A stretch of DNA of 64,000 nucleotides from Sphaerothrix gracilis (GTDB lineage: Bacteria > Cyanobacteriota > Cyanobacteriia > Phormidesmidales > Phormidesmidaceae), in NCBI RefSeq assembly GCF_030405905.1, contig NZ_JASATW010000002.1, positions 62,001 through 126,000 on the forward strand, given 5' to 3'. The notes under the pieces were generated by a model. That model was given only the letters and a program-made list of their open reading frames with translations, made no database searches and was not told where the DNA came from. Positions 8,127 through 17,588 of this stretch are shown here, piece by piece. Position 1 is the first letter of the stretch. Every line of letters begins with the position of its first letter. Position numbers and translations under genes: made by a program.

Positions 8127-10286
8127 CTACGTCATTCCTGCCGACTCCAGCGCCTGGGCCATCATCACTTTATGGGTGCTGCGATCGCTCTCGCCTTTCT
8201 CAGGACGGCGCTGAATGTATTTGCCATCTGGCTGTAGATCCCAGGCTTGGCGATTGTCACTCAGCATCAGGTCTAAAATTGCCTGCAGCTCTTTGAAGAT
8301 TTTGGCATCTTCAATCGGCACCACGGCTTCCACCCGGCGGTTGAGATTGCGCGGCATCCAGTCCGCACTGCCAATAAACATCTGCTCGTCGCCGTTGTTG
8401 TGGAAGTAGAAAATACGCGAATGTTCTAAAAAGCGACCGATGACGCTGATCACCCGAATATGGTCGCTGATGCCTTTGAGGCCCGGACGCAGGCAGCAAA
8501 TGCCGCGCACGATCAGGTCAATTTCTACGCCTGCCTGTGACGCTTCATAAAGGGCAGCGATAATCGGTGCGTCTACCAGCGCGTTCATCTTGGCAATAAT
8601 CTTGCCTTTTTTGCCATCCCGACAGTTTTCCGTTTCGCGCCGAATCATGTCCAACATGCGCTGGCGTAGCGTCACCGGGGCAATCAACAGCTTGCGAAAA
8701 GAGGACTGCTGCGAGTAGCCAGTTAGATAGTTGAACAAATCGGTGAGGTCAGCGCCCAAGTCATCCCGGCAGCTTAGCAGGCCCAAATCCGTGTAGAGTC
8801 GCGCCGTTTTAGGATTGTAGTTACCCGTGCCAATGTGGACATAGCGGCGAATGCGATCGCCCTCCTGCCTGACCACTAAGGACGTTTTAGTGTGAGTTTT
8901 CAGCCCCATCAGGCCGTAAACAACGTGAACGCCGGATTTTTCTAGCTTTCGCGCCCAGTTAATGTTGTTCTCTTCATCAAAACGGGCTTTGAGTTCAACT
9001 AGCACCGCCACCTGCTTGCCGTTCTCAGCCGCCGAAATTAGCGACTGCACAATAGGCGAATCGCCGGAGGTGCGGTACAGGGTCATTTTCAGCGCCAGTA
9101 CGTCCGGGTCGTGGGCCGCATAGGTGATGAAGCGCTGCACCGTTGAGGCAAAGGAGTGATAGGGATGGTGAAAGAGCTGATCAGAGCGCTGAATGATGGT
9201 AAAAAAGTCTTCAGTTTCTTCAGCCTCTAGGTCATCACTGGTGGCATCGCTGATGTGCTGTAGATGCTTAGGCACGACGGGGGCCCAAGGCTCATCCTTG
9301 AACTGAGGCAGCGGCAGGCTCATAAAGGTCATCAAATCGCCCAGGTTGATCAGACCTTCAACTTCGTACAGATCTGCGTCGGTTAGTTCAAGCTGCCGCA
9401 TGAGATTGCTTCTCACCGACTCCGGCATTGACTTTTCAATCTCAATGCGTACGGCAGAGCCGCCTAGACGGCGCTTACGGAGTTCTTGCTCAATCGCCAA
9501 TAGCAGGTCGTCAGCTTCATCTTCTTCCACGTCTAGGTCGGCGTTGCGGGTAATGCGGAAGGTATAGCAGTCTTGCACCTCCATCCCCGGAAACAGATCA
9601 TCGAGATTGTGGGCAATCACCTGCTCTAAAGGCACTCCCAGCCAAACGCTGGACTTGCTGCCTTTACCTGTGCGCAGCGAGTCCGGCAGCTTCACGAAGC
9701 GGGGCAGCACTTTGGGCACCTTGACCCGGGCGAAATGCTCTTTGTTGGTGTCTGGTTCCTGGATCACGACGGCCAGATTCAGGCTCAGGTTAGAAATGTA
9801 GGGAAAGGGATGGCCTGGATCGACTGCTAAGGGTGTGAGAACCGGAAAAATCTGCTCTTCAAAGTATTCGTTTAAATAGGCTTTCTGCTCAGATTTGAGA
9901 TCTTCATAATTCATCAGGCGAATGCCGTTCTTCACCATCAGGGGCCGCAGCTCTTGCTCAAAGTGGCTGTGCTGAATCTCAACCATTGGTCTCAGGCGAT
10001 CGCTGATATCCTGCAGATGCTTTTGGGGCATCCGACCATCAGGTGTCTGCTTAGTGACCCCCGCTTCAATCTGCTGTTTGATGCCGGCCACTCGCACCAT
10101 AAAAAATTCGTCTAGGTTGGTGCTGAAGATCGACATAAACTTAAGCCGCTCCAGCAGAGGGGTGCGCTCATCCACCGCTTCATGCAGTACGCGAAAGTTG
10201 AACTCCAGCCAGCTTAGCTCGCGGCTGAAGTAATACTGCGGATCCTCCAGACGGGACTTGTCTGGTGGCGATTGAGCGATGGTCAT
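8127..10286 (-). CDS. ppk1: Polyphosphate kinase 1
   Basis: 719 residues, normal for PPK1. The enzyme transfers the terminal phosphate of ATP to a growing polyphosphate chain, reversibly. The N-terminal domain begins with the family motif FSRELSWLEFNFRVL. The phospho-His is His465 in LKTHTK, followed by HIGTGNYNPKTARLYTDLGL. The second conserved His region reads EHSRIFYFHNNGDEQMFIGSADWM. The 68-residue gene at 10299-10505 lies 12 bp upstream in the same direction, so they are probably co-transcribed. Polyphosphate granules are a phosphate and energy store in cyanobacteria. Confidence 0.98.
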   Translation of the reverse strand: MTIAQSPPDKSRLEDPQYYFSRELSWLEFNFRVLHEAVDERTPLLERLKFMSIFSTNLDEFFMVRVAGIKQQIEAGVTKQTPDGRMPQKHLQDISDRLRPMVEIQHSHFEQELRPLMVKNGIRLMNYEDLKSEQKAYLNEYFEEQIFPVLTPLAVDPGHPFPYISNLSLNLAVVIQEPDTNKEHFARVKVPKVLPRFVKLPDSLRTGKGSKSSVWLGVPLEQVIAHNLDDLFPGMEVQDCYTFRITRNADLDVEEDEADDLLLAIEQELRKRRLGGSAVRIEIEKSMPESVRSNLMRQLELTDADLYEVEGLINLGDLMTFMSLPLPQFKDEPWAPVVPKHLQHISDATSDDLEAEETEDFFTIIQRSDQLFHHPYHSFASTVQRFITYAAHDPDVLALKMTLYRTSGDSPIVQSLISAAENGKQVAVLVELKARFDEENNINWARKLEKSGVHVVYGLMGLKTHTKTSLVVRQEGDRIRRYVHIGTGNYNPKTARLYTDLGLLSCRDDLGADLTDLFNYLTGYSQQSSFRKLLIAPVTLRQRMLDMIRRETENCRDGKKGKIIAKMNALVDAPIIAALYEASQAGVEIDLIVRGICCLRPGLKGISDHIRVISVIGRFLEHSRIFYFHNNGDEQMFIGSADWMPRNLNRRVEAVVPIEDAKIFKELQAILDLMLSDNRQAWDLQPDGKYIQRRPEKGESDRSTHKVMMAQALESAGMT

Positions 10287-10298
10287 GATGATCCCCTT

Positions 10299-10505
10299 CT
10301 AGAACACTTCATCTTCAATTCCAACCCACCATTCCCCTAGATTCATCAGCTCGTGATGGAGGGCACTTAGCTCCTGATGGTATTGCTCACTCGGTAGCGT
10401 ATGGCGGCGTTCCTGTAGCTTTTTTAGGCGTAGCTGAACTAACAGCCAGGGCTTGCTGGCACCACTGGTAGCTCCAATATATTTACCTAGCTCATCGCTG
10501 TTCAT
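10299..10505 (-). CDS. Small conserved-type protein upstream of ppk1
   Basis: 68 residues, soluble, no signal. Helical with basic repeats in the middle (LVQLRLKKLQERRHTLPSEQYHQELSALHHELMNLG broken across two predicted helices) and a C-terminal GEWWVGIEDEVF. Twelve bases separate it from ppk1. No domain name is recognised; the coupling suggests a role connected with polyphosphate kinase or simply shared transcription. Confidence 0.6.
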   Translation of the reverse strand: MNSDELGKYIGATSGASKPWLLVQLRLKKLQERRHTLPSEQYHQELSALHHELMNLGEWWVGIEDEVF

Positions 10506-10652
10506 AGGCGCTTCAGTTAAAAGACAGAATTGTCAGGTTCTAGGAGATTAACAAATACCTGGAACTAGAACTGTGACGTTTTTTTCTGCGGCCTGAAGCG
10601 AGTGCGATCGCCTTTTAGCATATCTCAGGCACCGTTAGACAGTCGAAAAGCG

Positions 10653-11444
10653 CTATCGTCTCTGCTTAAGTCCATACTTCTCGATGTAGGTCGGATCTGT
10701 CGTGCCCAAAATGCGATCCCAAAAGGTAAAGTACAGGCCAAAATGAAGCTGATGTTGGTGATGATGTATCGCGTGATGCACAGGCCCAATTAGCCCTCGG
10801 CCTAGCCACGGCTGTAAAAAGCTAGGGGAAACTAGCTCAAAGCCCAAATGCGTCGCGATCGCCCACAGGGTCATGGCAAGAAAAACGGCTGTGAGCGTAA
10901 TGAAATGAAGCGGCATCACATAGACTAGGCCCACAAAAAATATGCCGTGAATAAAAGCCTCGCTCAGTTCAAAGGCGAATGATGTCCAGGGAGTTGGGAT
11001 TTTGGAGCGATGATGTCCCTGATGGATCCGCCGGAAGAAGCGAGGCTGATGTAAAAGCCGATGGGTGAAATAGAAATAGGTATCTTGCAAAACTAGAATA
11101 GCCAGAAAGCTTAGCCCCAAATAGCCCCAGCCATGTTCTGCAACTGAGCTATACAGGCGAGTGCCTCCGGCCTTGTAAGCGCTCATGATCAAAGCTGCTA
11201 AAAACGCGAACAGAAAAGCAGAAGATACTGAGAGCGCAATGTCGTGGCGAATTAGCTGCCACCGACGCGCACGTGAAATAGCCTGAAACTGCTGAGAAAT
11301 CCCCAAAACTGAGGAAAATAGCCAAAAAGCGCCTCCTACCATCACAAAATAGCGTCCTAGAATGAACGCTAAAAAAACCAGCCAGTAGTAACCCACATCG
11401 CGAATAATCAATCCAGCAGACCCAATGACAGCATAGAGGGTCAA
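10653..11444 (-). CDS. Sterol desaturase/fatty acid hydroxylase superfamily membrane protein
   Basis: 263 residues with four to five hydrophobic segments and the superfamily's histidine clusters for a di-iron centre: HRLLH, HQGHH and VHHAIHHH. The start is a TTG at 11444, supported by GGCGGAG eight bases upstream; no ATG is available before residue 35. Members hydroxylate or desaturate carotenoids, sterols or fatty acyl chains in the membrane. The substrate cannot be told from the sequence. It lies 49 bp downstream of a fatty acid desaturase gene on the same strand, suggesting joint work on membrane lipids. Confidence 0.85.
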   Translation of the reverse strand: MTLYAVIGSAGLIIRDVGYYWLVFLAFILGRYFVMVGGAFWLFSSVLGISQQFQAISRARRWQLIRHDIALSVSSAFLFAFLAALIMSAYKAGGTRLYSSVAEHGWGYLGLSFLAILVLQDTYFYFTHRLLHQPRFFRRIHQGHHRSKIPTPWTSFAFELSEAFIHGIFFVGLVYVMPLHFITLTAVFLAMTLWAIATHLGFELVSPSFLQPWLGRGLIGPVHHAIHHHQHQLHFGLYFTFWDRILGTTDPTYIEKYGLKQRR

Positions 11445-11493
11445 TTTAGCTCACTCCGCCGTCATCCTGCATCTACCTGGCGCTATCAAGTTT

Positions 11494-12405
11494 TTAGACC
11501 ACTTTGCTGGGAATGGCAGTCTGCTGCTCGGCAGGAAGCATGGTTTTTCGGGCGCGAGCTAAGAGTTCAGCTTCGACAGGCACTCTCAGCTTTGAGGCTA
11601 AGCCGAAAAATTCAAGCAGTTGAATAAAGCTAAAGGTAGGATCTGGCAGATAGATAACGCCGTCAGCGCCCAGAGTAATGCCGTGTCGGCTAGAGGACTG
11701 AAAGGCATGGTGCAGATTATGCCAGCCTTCTCCTAGTGTCAGCACCGCCACTAGCCTGTTATTGCGGCTGAAATCATCGGTGGCAAATGGCTGTTCCCCC
11801 ACGATATGACAGAGCGAGTTTACGGTTTGCACTCCATGAAATAGCAGCGTTGTGCTGAGAAAAAACGCGCCCAGATACTCTAAACCGCCAATCCAGTAGG
11901 AAATCAGGCCCAGCGCCACGGTCGGCAGAAAGTGCAGGCGGTCAATTGCCTGCAGGACCCGATCTCTTTCAACATCCGCCGGTAGCTGCTCAGGCAGGAA
12001 CTCAGAAGATAACAGCCAGCCTCCCTGCGACCAGTAAAATCCTTTGGTCTTCTGGGGCGGTTTGTGGGGAGAGTGGGGGTCGCGATCGCGATCGGCCTGG
12101 CGATGATGAGTCATGTGGTGAGCCTTCCACCAGCTTGGTCCCATTTGACCGGCTGAGGCCGCTATCAGACTGCCCATCCACAATACCGGGGCAGGTGCCT
12201 GATAACTTTTGTGGGTGAGCAGCCGATGATAAATGCCCGTTGTTGCCAGCATTCGGATGAGATATAGCCCAATAATCCAGAGGCCAGCTCCCCAAGACAA
12301 ACCCGTCTTAAAGACGAGTAAAGAGCCGAGATGACTCAAAATAATCAGCGCTGGGCCAGTTAGGTAAGCAACAACTGTCGGCCAAGAATACGGTTTTGAT
12401 TTCAC
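11494..12405 (-). CDS. Fatty acid desaturase (delta-9 acyl-CoA/acyl-lipid type)
   Basis: 303 residues with paired membrane spans and the three histidine boxes of the membrane desaturases: HRLLTHKSY, HHMTHH and GEGWHNLHHAF. Box spacing is that of the delta-9 group, which inserts the first double bond in a saturated chain. It starts at a GTG (12405) with no clear ribosome site. The N-terminal region is longer than in cyanobacterial DesC, so this may be a paralogue with a different chain specificity. It is followed by the hydroxylase-like gene and preceded by a long gene-free region that probably contains its promoter. Confidence 0.88.
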   Translation of the reverse strand: MKSKPYSWPTVVAYLTGPALIILSHLGSLLVFKTGLSWGAGLWIIGLYLIRMLATTGIYHRLLTHKSYQAPAPVLWMGSLIAASAGQMGPSWWKAHHMTHHRQADRDRDPHSPHKPPQKTKGFYWSQGGWLLSSEFLPEQLPADVERDRVLQAIDRLHFLPTVALGLISYWIGGLEYLGAFFLSTTLLFHGVQTVNSLCHIVGEQPFATDDFSRNNRLVAVLTLGEGWHNLHHAFQSSSRHGITLGADGVIYLPDPTFSFIQLLEFFGLASKLRVPVEAELLARARKTMLPAEQQTAIPSKVV

Positions 12406-13040
12406 TTTTGTTTAATTGAGGAAATTTTGGCTAAAAATTTATTAATGCGGCTATCAAGCAGTCCAAAACAGTACGGATTCAGTCATAAGTTTCCGTATCT
12501 GATTTCAAGCTGCTGTTACCTTAATAAATTAAATAAATAAGCACTAGTAAATAACTTTATAGAATAGCGTTAAGCACTGCTGCAACGCCATCTCATACAG
12601 AACTTTAATCCATTGCTCTGCCGCTGGTATGTCCTGAAAATAATCGATAAATAATTAGGTCTTTTTGCTAGGAATGCAATAGATTTCAAATCCGGAACCA
12701 ATTAGATAAAGTTATAGAATTAATTTGGCGATCTAAAGTACTAACCTTATTGAAGTCGCAATGTTATGTAGAAATAAAGGTGTTTACCGGATTATAAGTC
12801 AAAAACAGCAGATTTTCACCCTCTAGACAGTACCATTGATCAGCATGGCTGCTGATTTTTATCAACTTTTTCTAGCATAACGTCCTCTTCTTCAAAAAGA
12901 ATCATGCTGACGACTCATTTACTCAGATGATAAAGTGATTTTCTATTTTAGGTACTGCATTTTAAGCCACATAAAGCTGTATGAAGCTATAGCTCGTCTG
13001 GTTGAAAACCAACAAAAAAATCTCTCTTCTTTAAAGAAAA
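12406..13040. other. Gene-free AT-rich region
   Basis: About 725 bp between the desaturase gene and the gene at 13131 hold no convincing reading frame, tRNA or repeat array. The composition is clearly more AT-rich than the flanks. It contains an isolated hairpin with a T-run at 12839-12861. It must include the promoter of the desaturase and could code a small RNA. Confidence 0.5.
12839..12861 (+). terminator. Isolated terminator-like hairpin in a gene-free region
   Basis: ATCAGCA (12839-12845) and TGCTGAT (12850-12856) form a 7-bp stem with a TGGC loop, followed by TTTTT. No plus-strand gene precedes it within 2 kb, so it would end a non-coding transcript if it is functional. Confidence 0.45.
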
Positions 13041-13063
13041 GACCCCAGCAAAGCTGCGGCCTC
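13041..13063 (-). terminator. Terminator of the small Cys-rich gene
   Basis: On the minus strand the stem formed by 13041-13049 and 13053-13063 (one mismatch, 3-base loop) is followed by TTTTCTTT. It lies about 70 bp after the stop of the gene at 13131-13340. Confidence 0.55.
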
Positions 13064-13130
13064 AAAACTGCTTAATTGAACCTTTTGCTACCTCGAAACT
13101 TGACCTGAGAGTCAAAATAGTTACTTATCT

Positions 13131-13340
13131 CTACTGGTCGTCCGGGAGAACCCATTTAGGTGGCTGAGAAGCACGTTCCATCATCTTTTTCCGAACCGCC
13201 TCATCGGCCATTTTCAGCATGTCGTCTAAAGAGGTATCTTTGATAAACTCAGTAGCCTGCTGCTTGTACTCAAGATTGGGACATTCATCTCCTAAAACAC
13301 AGCCATTGACGCAGGCTTCAGCGCAGTTGATCTCCACCAC
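13131..13340 (-). CDS. Small Cys-rich conserved-type protein
   Basis: 69 residues from a GTG start (13340) with TAAGGAG a few bases upstream; the next codon is also GTG. Four Cys cluster at positions 6, 10, 14 and 20 (CAEACVNGCVLGDEC), suggesting a metal or Fe-S site. The rest is helical with a C-terminal PPKWVLPDD. No membrane segment or signal is seen. It lies alone between a gene-free region and tatC. I do not recognise an experimentally defined function. Confidence 0.7.
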   Translation of the reverse strand: MVEINCAEACVNGCVLGDECPNLEYKQQATEFIKDTSLDDMLKMADEAVRKKMMERASQPPKWVLPDDQ

Positions 13341-13467
13341 TAACTCCTTATAAAAACTCGCAACGATTGAAGACTAACTTTGAAAAAAAGAAGTCTACTG
13401 GGATCTTAACAACCTCTCAAATGGCTAAAAGGCATTAAACCTAGGCTAAAACGTACGGTTTGCCCCA

Positions 13468-14271
13468 CTAGCGACCAATGCCTTTGACCATGAAAATGCC
13501 GCCAAAATACAGAAATAAAACGGCACCGGCCAGCAGGCTCTGCGTTACCGGATCGGTTGAGGGCGTTAGAACAGCGCCTAATACAACGGCTCCCAGCAAA
13601 ACATAGCGCCAGCCTTTGAGCATGGCGTTAGAAGACACAATACCCAACAGTCCTAAAAGGAGCTGAATAACTGGGATTTGAAAGGCCAATCCTGTACTAA
13701 ACAGCAGCAGCAGCACAAACTCAAAATAGCGATCGATTGACCAAAGCTGCTCAACCACATCGCCGCCGTAGTTAATAAAAAAGTTGAGTGCGGCTGGAAT
13801 CAGAGCAATATAGGCAAACCCTAAGCCCACTACAAACAGGACGCTAGATCCCAGCACAATCGGGCCAATCAGTCGCCGTTCGCGCCGGGTGAGTCCTGGC
13901 AGGACAAACTGAATAATTTGGTAGAGAATAAACGGGCTGGCTATTAGCAAGCCACTGTATCCGGCTACCTTGATAGAGACGAAGAAATATTCTCCCGGTG
14001 AAAGCTGCAGGAATTTAACCCCCTGAGCCGGAATTTCCAGCAGCGCCACAATGCGGTTGACGAAGACAAAGCAAATTACCACGCCCACAACGACCGCGAT
14101 TAGCGCATAGAAAATCCGCAGCCGTAGCTCTTCCAGATGATCGAAGAGAGACATCTCAACGTCATCAGGTAAATCATCCTCTGAAAAATCTTTTGACTTA
14201 GTATCCTCAGCCCGATTTGGCTTGAGATCAGCCGTTTTATCCGCTGTCTCTAAGTTGGAGGGAGGCGTCAT
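13468..14271 (-). CDS. tatC: Sec-independent protein translocase TatC
   Basis: 267 residues, normal for TatC plus a ~35-residue polar N-terminal extension. It carries the family start motif MSLFDHLEELRLRIF and six membrane spans. TatC recognises twin-arginine signal peptides and, with TatA/TatB proteins, moves folded proteins across the plasma or thylakoid membrane. The TatA-type subunit is coded in the same window but 28 kb away (41787-41969), so the system is split, as is usual in cyanobacteria. Confidence 0.97.
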   Translation of the reverse strand: MTPPSNLETADKTADLKPNRAEDTKSKDFSEDDLPDDVEMSLFDHLEELRLRIFYALIAVVVGVVICFVFVNRIVALLEIPAQGVKFLQLSPGEYFFVSIKVAGYSGLLIASPFILYQIIQFVLPGLTRRERRLIGPIVLGSSVLFVVGLGFAYIALIPAALNFFINYGGDVVEQLWSIDRYFEFVLLLLFSTGLAFQIPVIQLLLGLLGIVSSNAMLKGWRYVLLGAVVLGAVLTPSTDPVTQSLLAGAVLFLYFGGIFMVKGIGR

Positions 14272-14383
14272 AGCAAATGCGGACTTCCTTTACAAAATGG
14301 CAACTGCTCAATATTGTACCGAGATGCGTTTCTAGCTGGCAGGATCCAGCCTAATCAACCCGATGGCACAGTCCGCGACTTGA

Positions 14384-15265
14384 TTACTGGCCAGAATCAG
14401 GGGTATAGGTAACTGTCTCAACCTGGCCCAGGTTGCCAATGGGAGTCGCCTCTTGTCCGTTGACTGATAGCGCTACAGCCCCGGCATTGCCTGCTGTTAC
14501 CGTGATTTCTTGCTGGCCTTCCCAGGTTTCCTGGCTGCCCTCGCTCAAAAGCCCCTCAAACTGAGACTGGCCGTCTACAATCACCCGCATCCAAGAATCG
14601 CCGCTGAGATCAACGCTGACGCTGACGGGCGCTGTAGAAGCGGGCGCTGCTGATTCGGCATCATCGGCAGATTCGGGAGCGACCTCCGGTTCTGGAGTGA
14701 CGGGGTCGATTGGCTCTGGATTGACCGCTTCGGGCGGTGGTTCGGGCGCATCGGTGGGCGATCGCAGCAAATTGGGCAGCAGAACCACCGCACCAATAAT
14801 TACCAGAACGAAAGCCCCGATCGCTAGGAGCGGCCCCGGATTAGGTGATTCACTGCGGCGCCGGCTAGGCGGCGGTGCGGGCGGCTCATCCATTGTGGTG
14901 GTCGCCACAGGTTCAGGCGGCAGGGGCTTAGCAATGTAGGCCGCTGGGGGAGCCGTAGCGGTGGAATAGGCCATTGCCGTTCTCACCGAGAAGTTTTTAG
15001 ACAGCTCAGTCCCGTCGAGTCCCAACGCATCCCCATAGCGGCGGATGAAGCCGCGAATGAAGACAGGTTCAGGCAGCGGATCGGGATCGGCTTCCTCGAT
15101 CGCCCGCAGCAGGGAAGGCCGAATAAAGATGCGGGTTGCAATTTCCTCAGTTGACTGTGATAGCTCATGGCGAACCTGACGGAGGTAGGTGCCAACCTCT
15201 TGCAGTTGCTCTAGCTGATCTGAATCTAAATTAGCCACGCCAGTACGTCCAAAATCTTCAGGCAA
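14384..15265 (-). CDS. RodZ-like membrane protein with cytoplasmic HTH domain
   Basis: 293 residues. Residues 17-95 form a RodZ-type helix-turn-helix (EVGTYLRQVRHELSQS, then RPSLLRAIEEAD and FIRGFIRRYGDALGLD). A single membrane span lies at 144-167, preceded by a Pro-rich linker and RRR. After it comes a Pro/Glu-rich linker and a C-terminal beta domain of the DUF4115 type (VDLSGDSWMRVIVDGQ). RodZ links MreB to the wall-synthesis machinery and helps set cell shape. The frame opens with a TTG at 15265 whose ribosome site is poor; a GTG eight codons later is an alternative. A wall hydrolase lies next upstream. Confidence 0.85.
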   Translation of the reverse strand: MPEDFGRTGVANLDSDQLEQLQEVGTYLRQVRHELSQSTEEIATRIFIRPSLLRAIEEADPDPLPEPVFIRGFIRRYGDALGLDGTELSKNFSVRTAMAYSTATAPPAAYIAKPLPPEPVATTTMDEPPAPPPSRRRSESPNPGPLLAIGAFVLVIIGAVVLLPNLLRSPTDAPEPPPEAVNPEPIDPVTPEPEVAPESADDAESAAPASTAPVSVSVDLSGDSWMRVIVDGQSQFEGLLSEGSQETWEGQQEITVTAGNAGAVALSVNGQEATPIGNLGQVETVTYTPDSGQ

Positions 15266-15371
15266 TTCCCTGCGTTTAGTGCTTATCTTACTGGATGGAC
15301 TCTGGATTATGAAGTCTTTCGCTGCAGAGAGCGAGCCTGCGCATGGTCAGAGATGCCTGGTTTGCAGCGGC

Positions 15372-17588
15372 TTACTCTAGCTCTGGCAGGGGTGAGGGCG
15401 ATTGCTGCGCCTGATTCTGCATGAGCTGGGCGATCGCCGGATTGTAAAGCTGCAGGTAGTTCCAGTAGCCGCCAAAGACCGAATCTACATAGCCGCGCGT
15501 TTCAGGAAAGGGGATGCGCTCAACAAATTCATCTAGGTCGGTAAAGTTGCCCCGGCTGATCCAGTCAGCCACGTTGCCAGGGCCTGCATTGTAGCTAGCC
15601 ACTGCAAACAGGGAATTGTCGCCGTATTCTGAGTGGGTATAGTCGAGATACCAGGTGCCCAGCTTAATGTTGTCTGAGGGGGTTTCTAGATTCAGATCGG
15701 TAAATCCGGTCTGGGCCTTAATCCAGTCGGCGGTGTCCGGCATCACCTGCATCAGCCCTACTGCGCCCACATAGGAGCGAATCTGGGGCTCAAACCGGGA
15801 TTCCTGCCGAATTAAGGCTGTGACCAGCAGGGGATTAAGCTGCTGCTGGCTGGCCCAGGCCGCAATCTCTTCGGCAAAAGGAAAAGGATAGAGCGCCTGA
15901 CGATAGGCGGGCTGCTGCTTCAGCGCCTGGAACTGCTCTTTTTCGGCTGGGCGATCGCGCCATGCCAGACTAGACACCATAAAAATGCCGTCCAGATTAT
16001 CGCCAATCCCTAGCCGCATCAGCCCGTCGGTGAACTGCTCGGCTACCGTCGGCTCCTGCACGTTGGTAAACTCGCTCTGCCAAAGCTGCCAGGCGTCTTG
16101 GTCTTGGCCTAGCTGATGCAGCTCTTGTAGCTGCTCAGACCCTGCTGGCAGCGGCGATCGCTGGGCGGGCTGAGTAATATCAGGGGTTTGGGATCGCACC
16201 GTTTCAAAGTCGCCAACGGGCCAGCCCAATCTCACGGCGGCTCGCCAAGCGTAGTAAGACTCTGGGTAGCGCAGTAGGGTCTGCTCAAAGGCTTGCTGAG
16301 CCGCCTGCTCCTGGCCCAAACGCTGGGCCCACTTGCCTGCCCAGAAGGCTGCTTTGCTAGCCAGTTCGCTGTCGGAATTTGCCTCGACTAGCTGCCGCGC
16401 CCAGCTGTAGGCTGCGGCTAAATCCTGCTGGTTGGCGGCGTTTTCGGCATACTGCCACCGCAGCTCTGCCGCAGCTTCTGAGTCGCTGTACTGGCTCAGG
16501 ACTGACTTACGGGCTTGAGCCGCCGAATCGGAACTGTTGAGCGCTTCTAAATCTCTGGCCCGCAGTTTGAGGGCTTCGCCTGCCGCCTCCGGGAACCGCT
16601 CAATCACCCGATCGAGTACCGGAATGGCCTGTTCTTGGGGCAGCAAATTCGCCAGCTTCAGTAGGCCCTCGGCAGTTTCAGGGGCTTCTGGAAACTGAGC
16701 GTCTAGCTGCTGATAGGCAGCGATCGCAGCGGCTTTGCGCTCCCCTAGCTGCAGGCCCCGCGCGGCTCGGTAGGCGTTGCGGGGGCTAGGCGGAGCTTTG
16801 GCGTAGGCGGGTCCGGCTTTGCCGTAGCGCTGAATTTCCCAGTAGCCGAAGCCAATAGTTTGCCAGTCTTCAGGCTGAAGCTGACTGCCGTATTCTGCCA
16901 CCAGGCGATCGAGGTAGGTTTCATAGCCGCTGAGATGGAGGCCGTGCTGAGCGATCTGCTTTAGCAACGCCAGCGTATTCTCGCCCTGGGGCTGTTGCTC
17001 CAGGCGCTGCTGGGCGATCTCGACGCTGAGCGGATGGGCCGGAAACTCTGCGATCGCCTGATCCCAGTACTGCGGATTGGACTGGCCCAACTGATACAAA
17101 GCCGCCGCGATCGCAGGCTGATCGCCATAGTCTTCAACAGCCTGCTGCCAGCTCGCCTGGGCTGCCTCGGCTTGTCCCGCTGCCGCCTGGGCCTGCCCCC
17201 GTTTAATCAAGGCATAGGGCGCTAAAGTGGGGTACTCCTTTTCCAAGCCTGTCAGTAGCTCAATGGCAGAGCCGCCCCGTCCCTGCTCAATTAAGTCTGT
17301 CGCCAGCAGATAGCGCGCTCTGGCCTGCTCCCGCCCTTTGCCGCCCTGCGCGATCGCGCTCAGCTCAGCGGTGCGCTCAGCCACCGGCTGATTGACCAGC
17401 TGCAGCACTGGCGAATCCGTCTCCGCCCCTAGCTCGACCAGCGCGGCGTCAGAGGTAGACCGCTGCCAGCGGCCCCAGAGGCCGCCTTCGACTAGCAGAT
17501 CGGCTAAGCCTACGAACATGCCCAACGACAGCGTGCTGACCCCCACCAGCGCCAGCAGGGGCATATTTTGCTTTAGATGCTTGAGCAT
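15372..17588 (-). CDS. Soluble-type lytic transglycosylase with long helical-repeat N-terminus
   Basis: 738 residues. An N-terminal membrane segment or uncleaved signal (residues ~10-32) is followed by ~530 residues of TPR-like helical repeats and a C-terminal SLT domain. The catalytic Glu is Glu596 in LIRQESRFEP; the domain continues with GLMQVMPDTADW and SYNAGPGNVADW. It cleaves the MurNAc-GlcNAc bond of peptidoglycan with 1,6-anhydro ring formation. The layout matches E. coli Slt70-type enzymes. AAGGA precedes the ATG. It lies directly upstream of the RodZ-like gene, so the two wall genes may be expressed together. Confidence 0.93.
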   Translation of the reverse strand: MLKHLKQNMPLLALVGVSTLSLGMFVGLADLLVEGGLWGRWQRSTSDAALVELGAETDSPVLQLVNQPVAERTAELSAIAQGGKGREQARARYLLATDLIEQGRGGSAIELLTGLEKEYPTLAPYALIKRGQAQAAAGQAEAAQASWQQAVEDYGDQPAIAAALYQLGQSNPQYWDQAIAEFPAHPLSVEIAQQRLEQQPQGENTLALLKQIAQHGLHLSGYETYLDRLVAEYGSQLQPEDWQTIGFGYWEIQRYGKAGPAYAKAPPSPRNAYRAARGLQLGERKAAAIAAYQQLDAQFPEAPETAEGLLKLANLLPQEQAIPVLDRVIERFPEAAGEALKLRARDLEALNSSDSAAQARKSVLSQYSDSEAAAELRWQYAENAANQQDLAAAYSWARQLVEANSDSELASKAAFWAGKWAQRLGQEQAAQQAFEQTLLRYPESYYAWRAAVRLGWPVGDFETVRSQTPDITQPAQRSPLPAGSEQLQELHQLGQDQDAWQLWQSEFTNVQEPTVAEQFTDGLMRLGIGDNLDGIFMVSSLAWRDRPAEKEQFQALKQQPAYRQALYPFPFAEEIAAWASQQQLNPLLVTALIRQESRFEPQIRSYVGAVGLMQVMPDTADWIKAQTGFTDLNLETPSDNIKLGTWYLDYTHSEYGDNSLFAVASYNAGPGNVADWISRGNFTDLDEFVERIPFPETRGYVDSVFGGYWNYLQLYNPAIAQLMQNQAQQSPSPLPELE

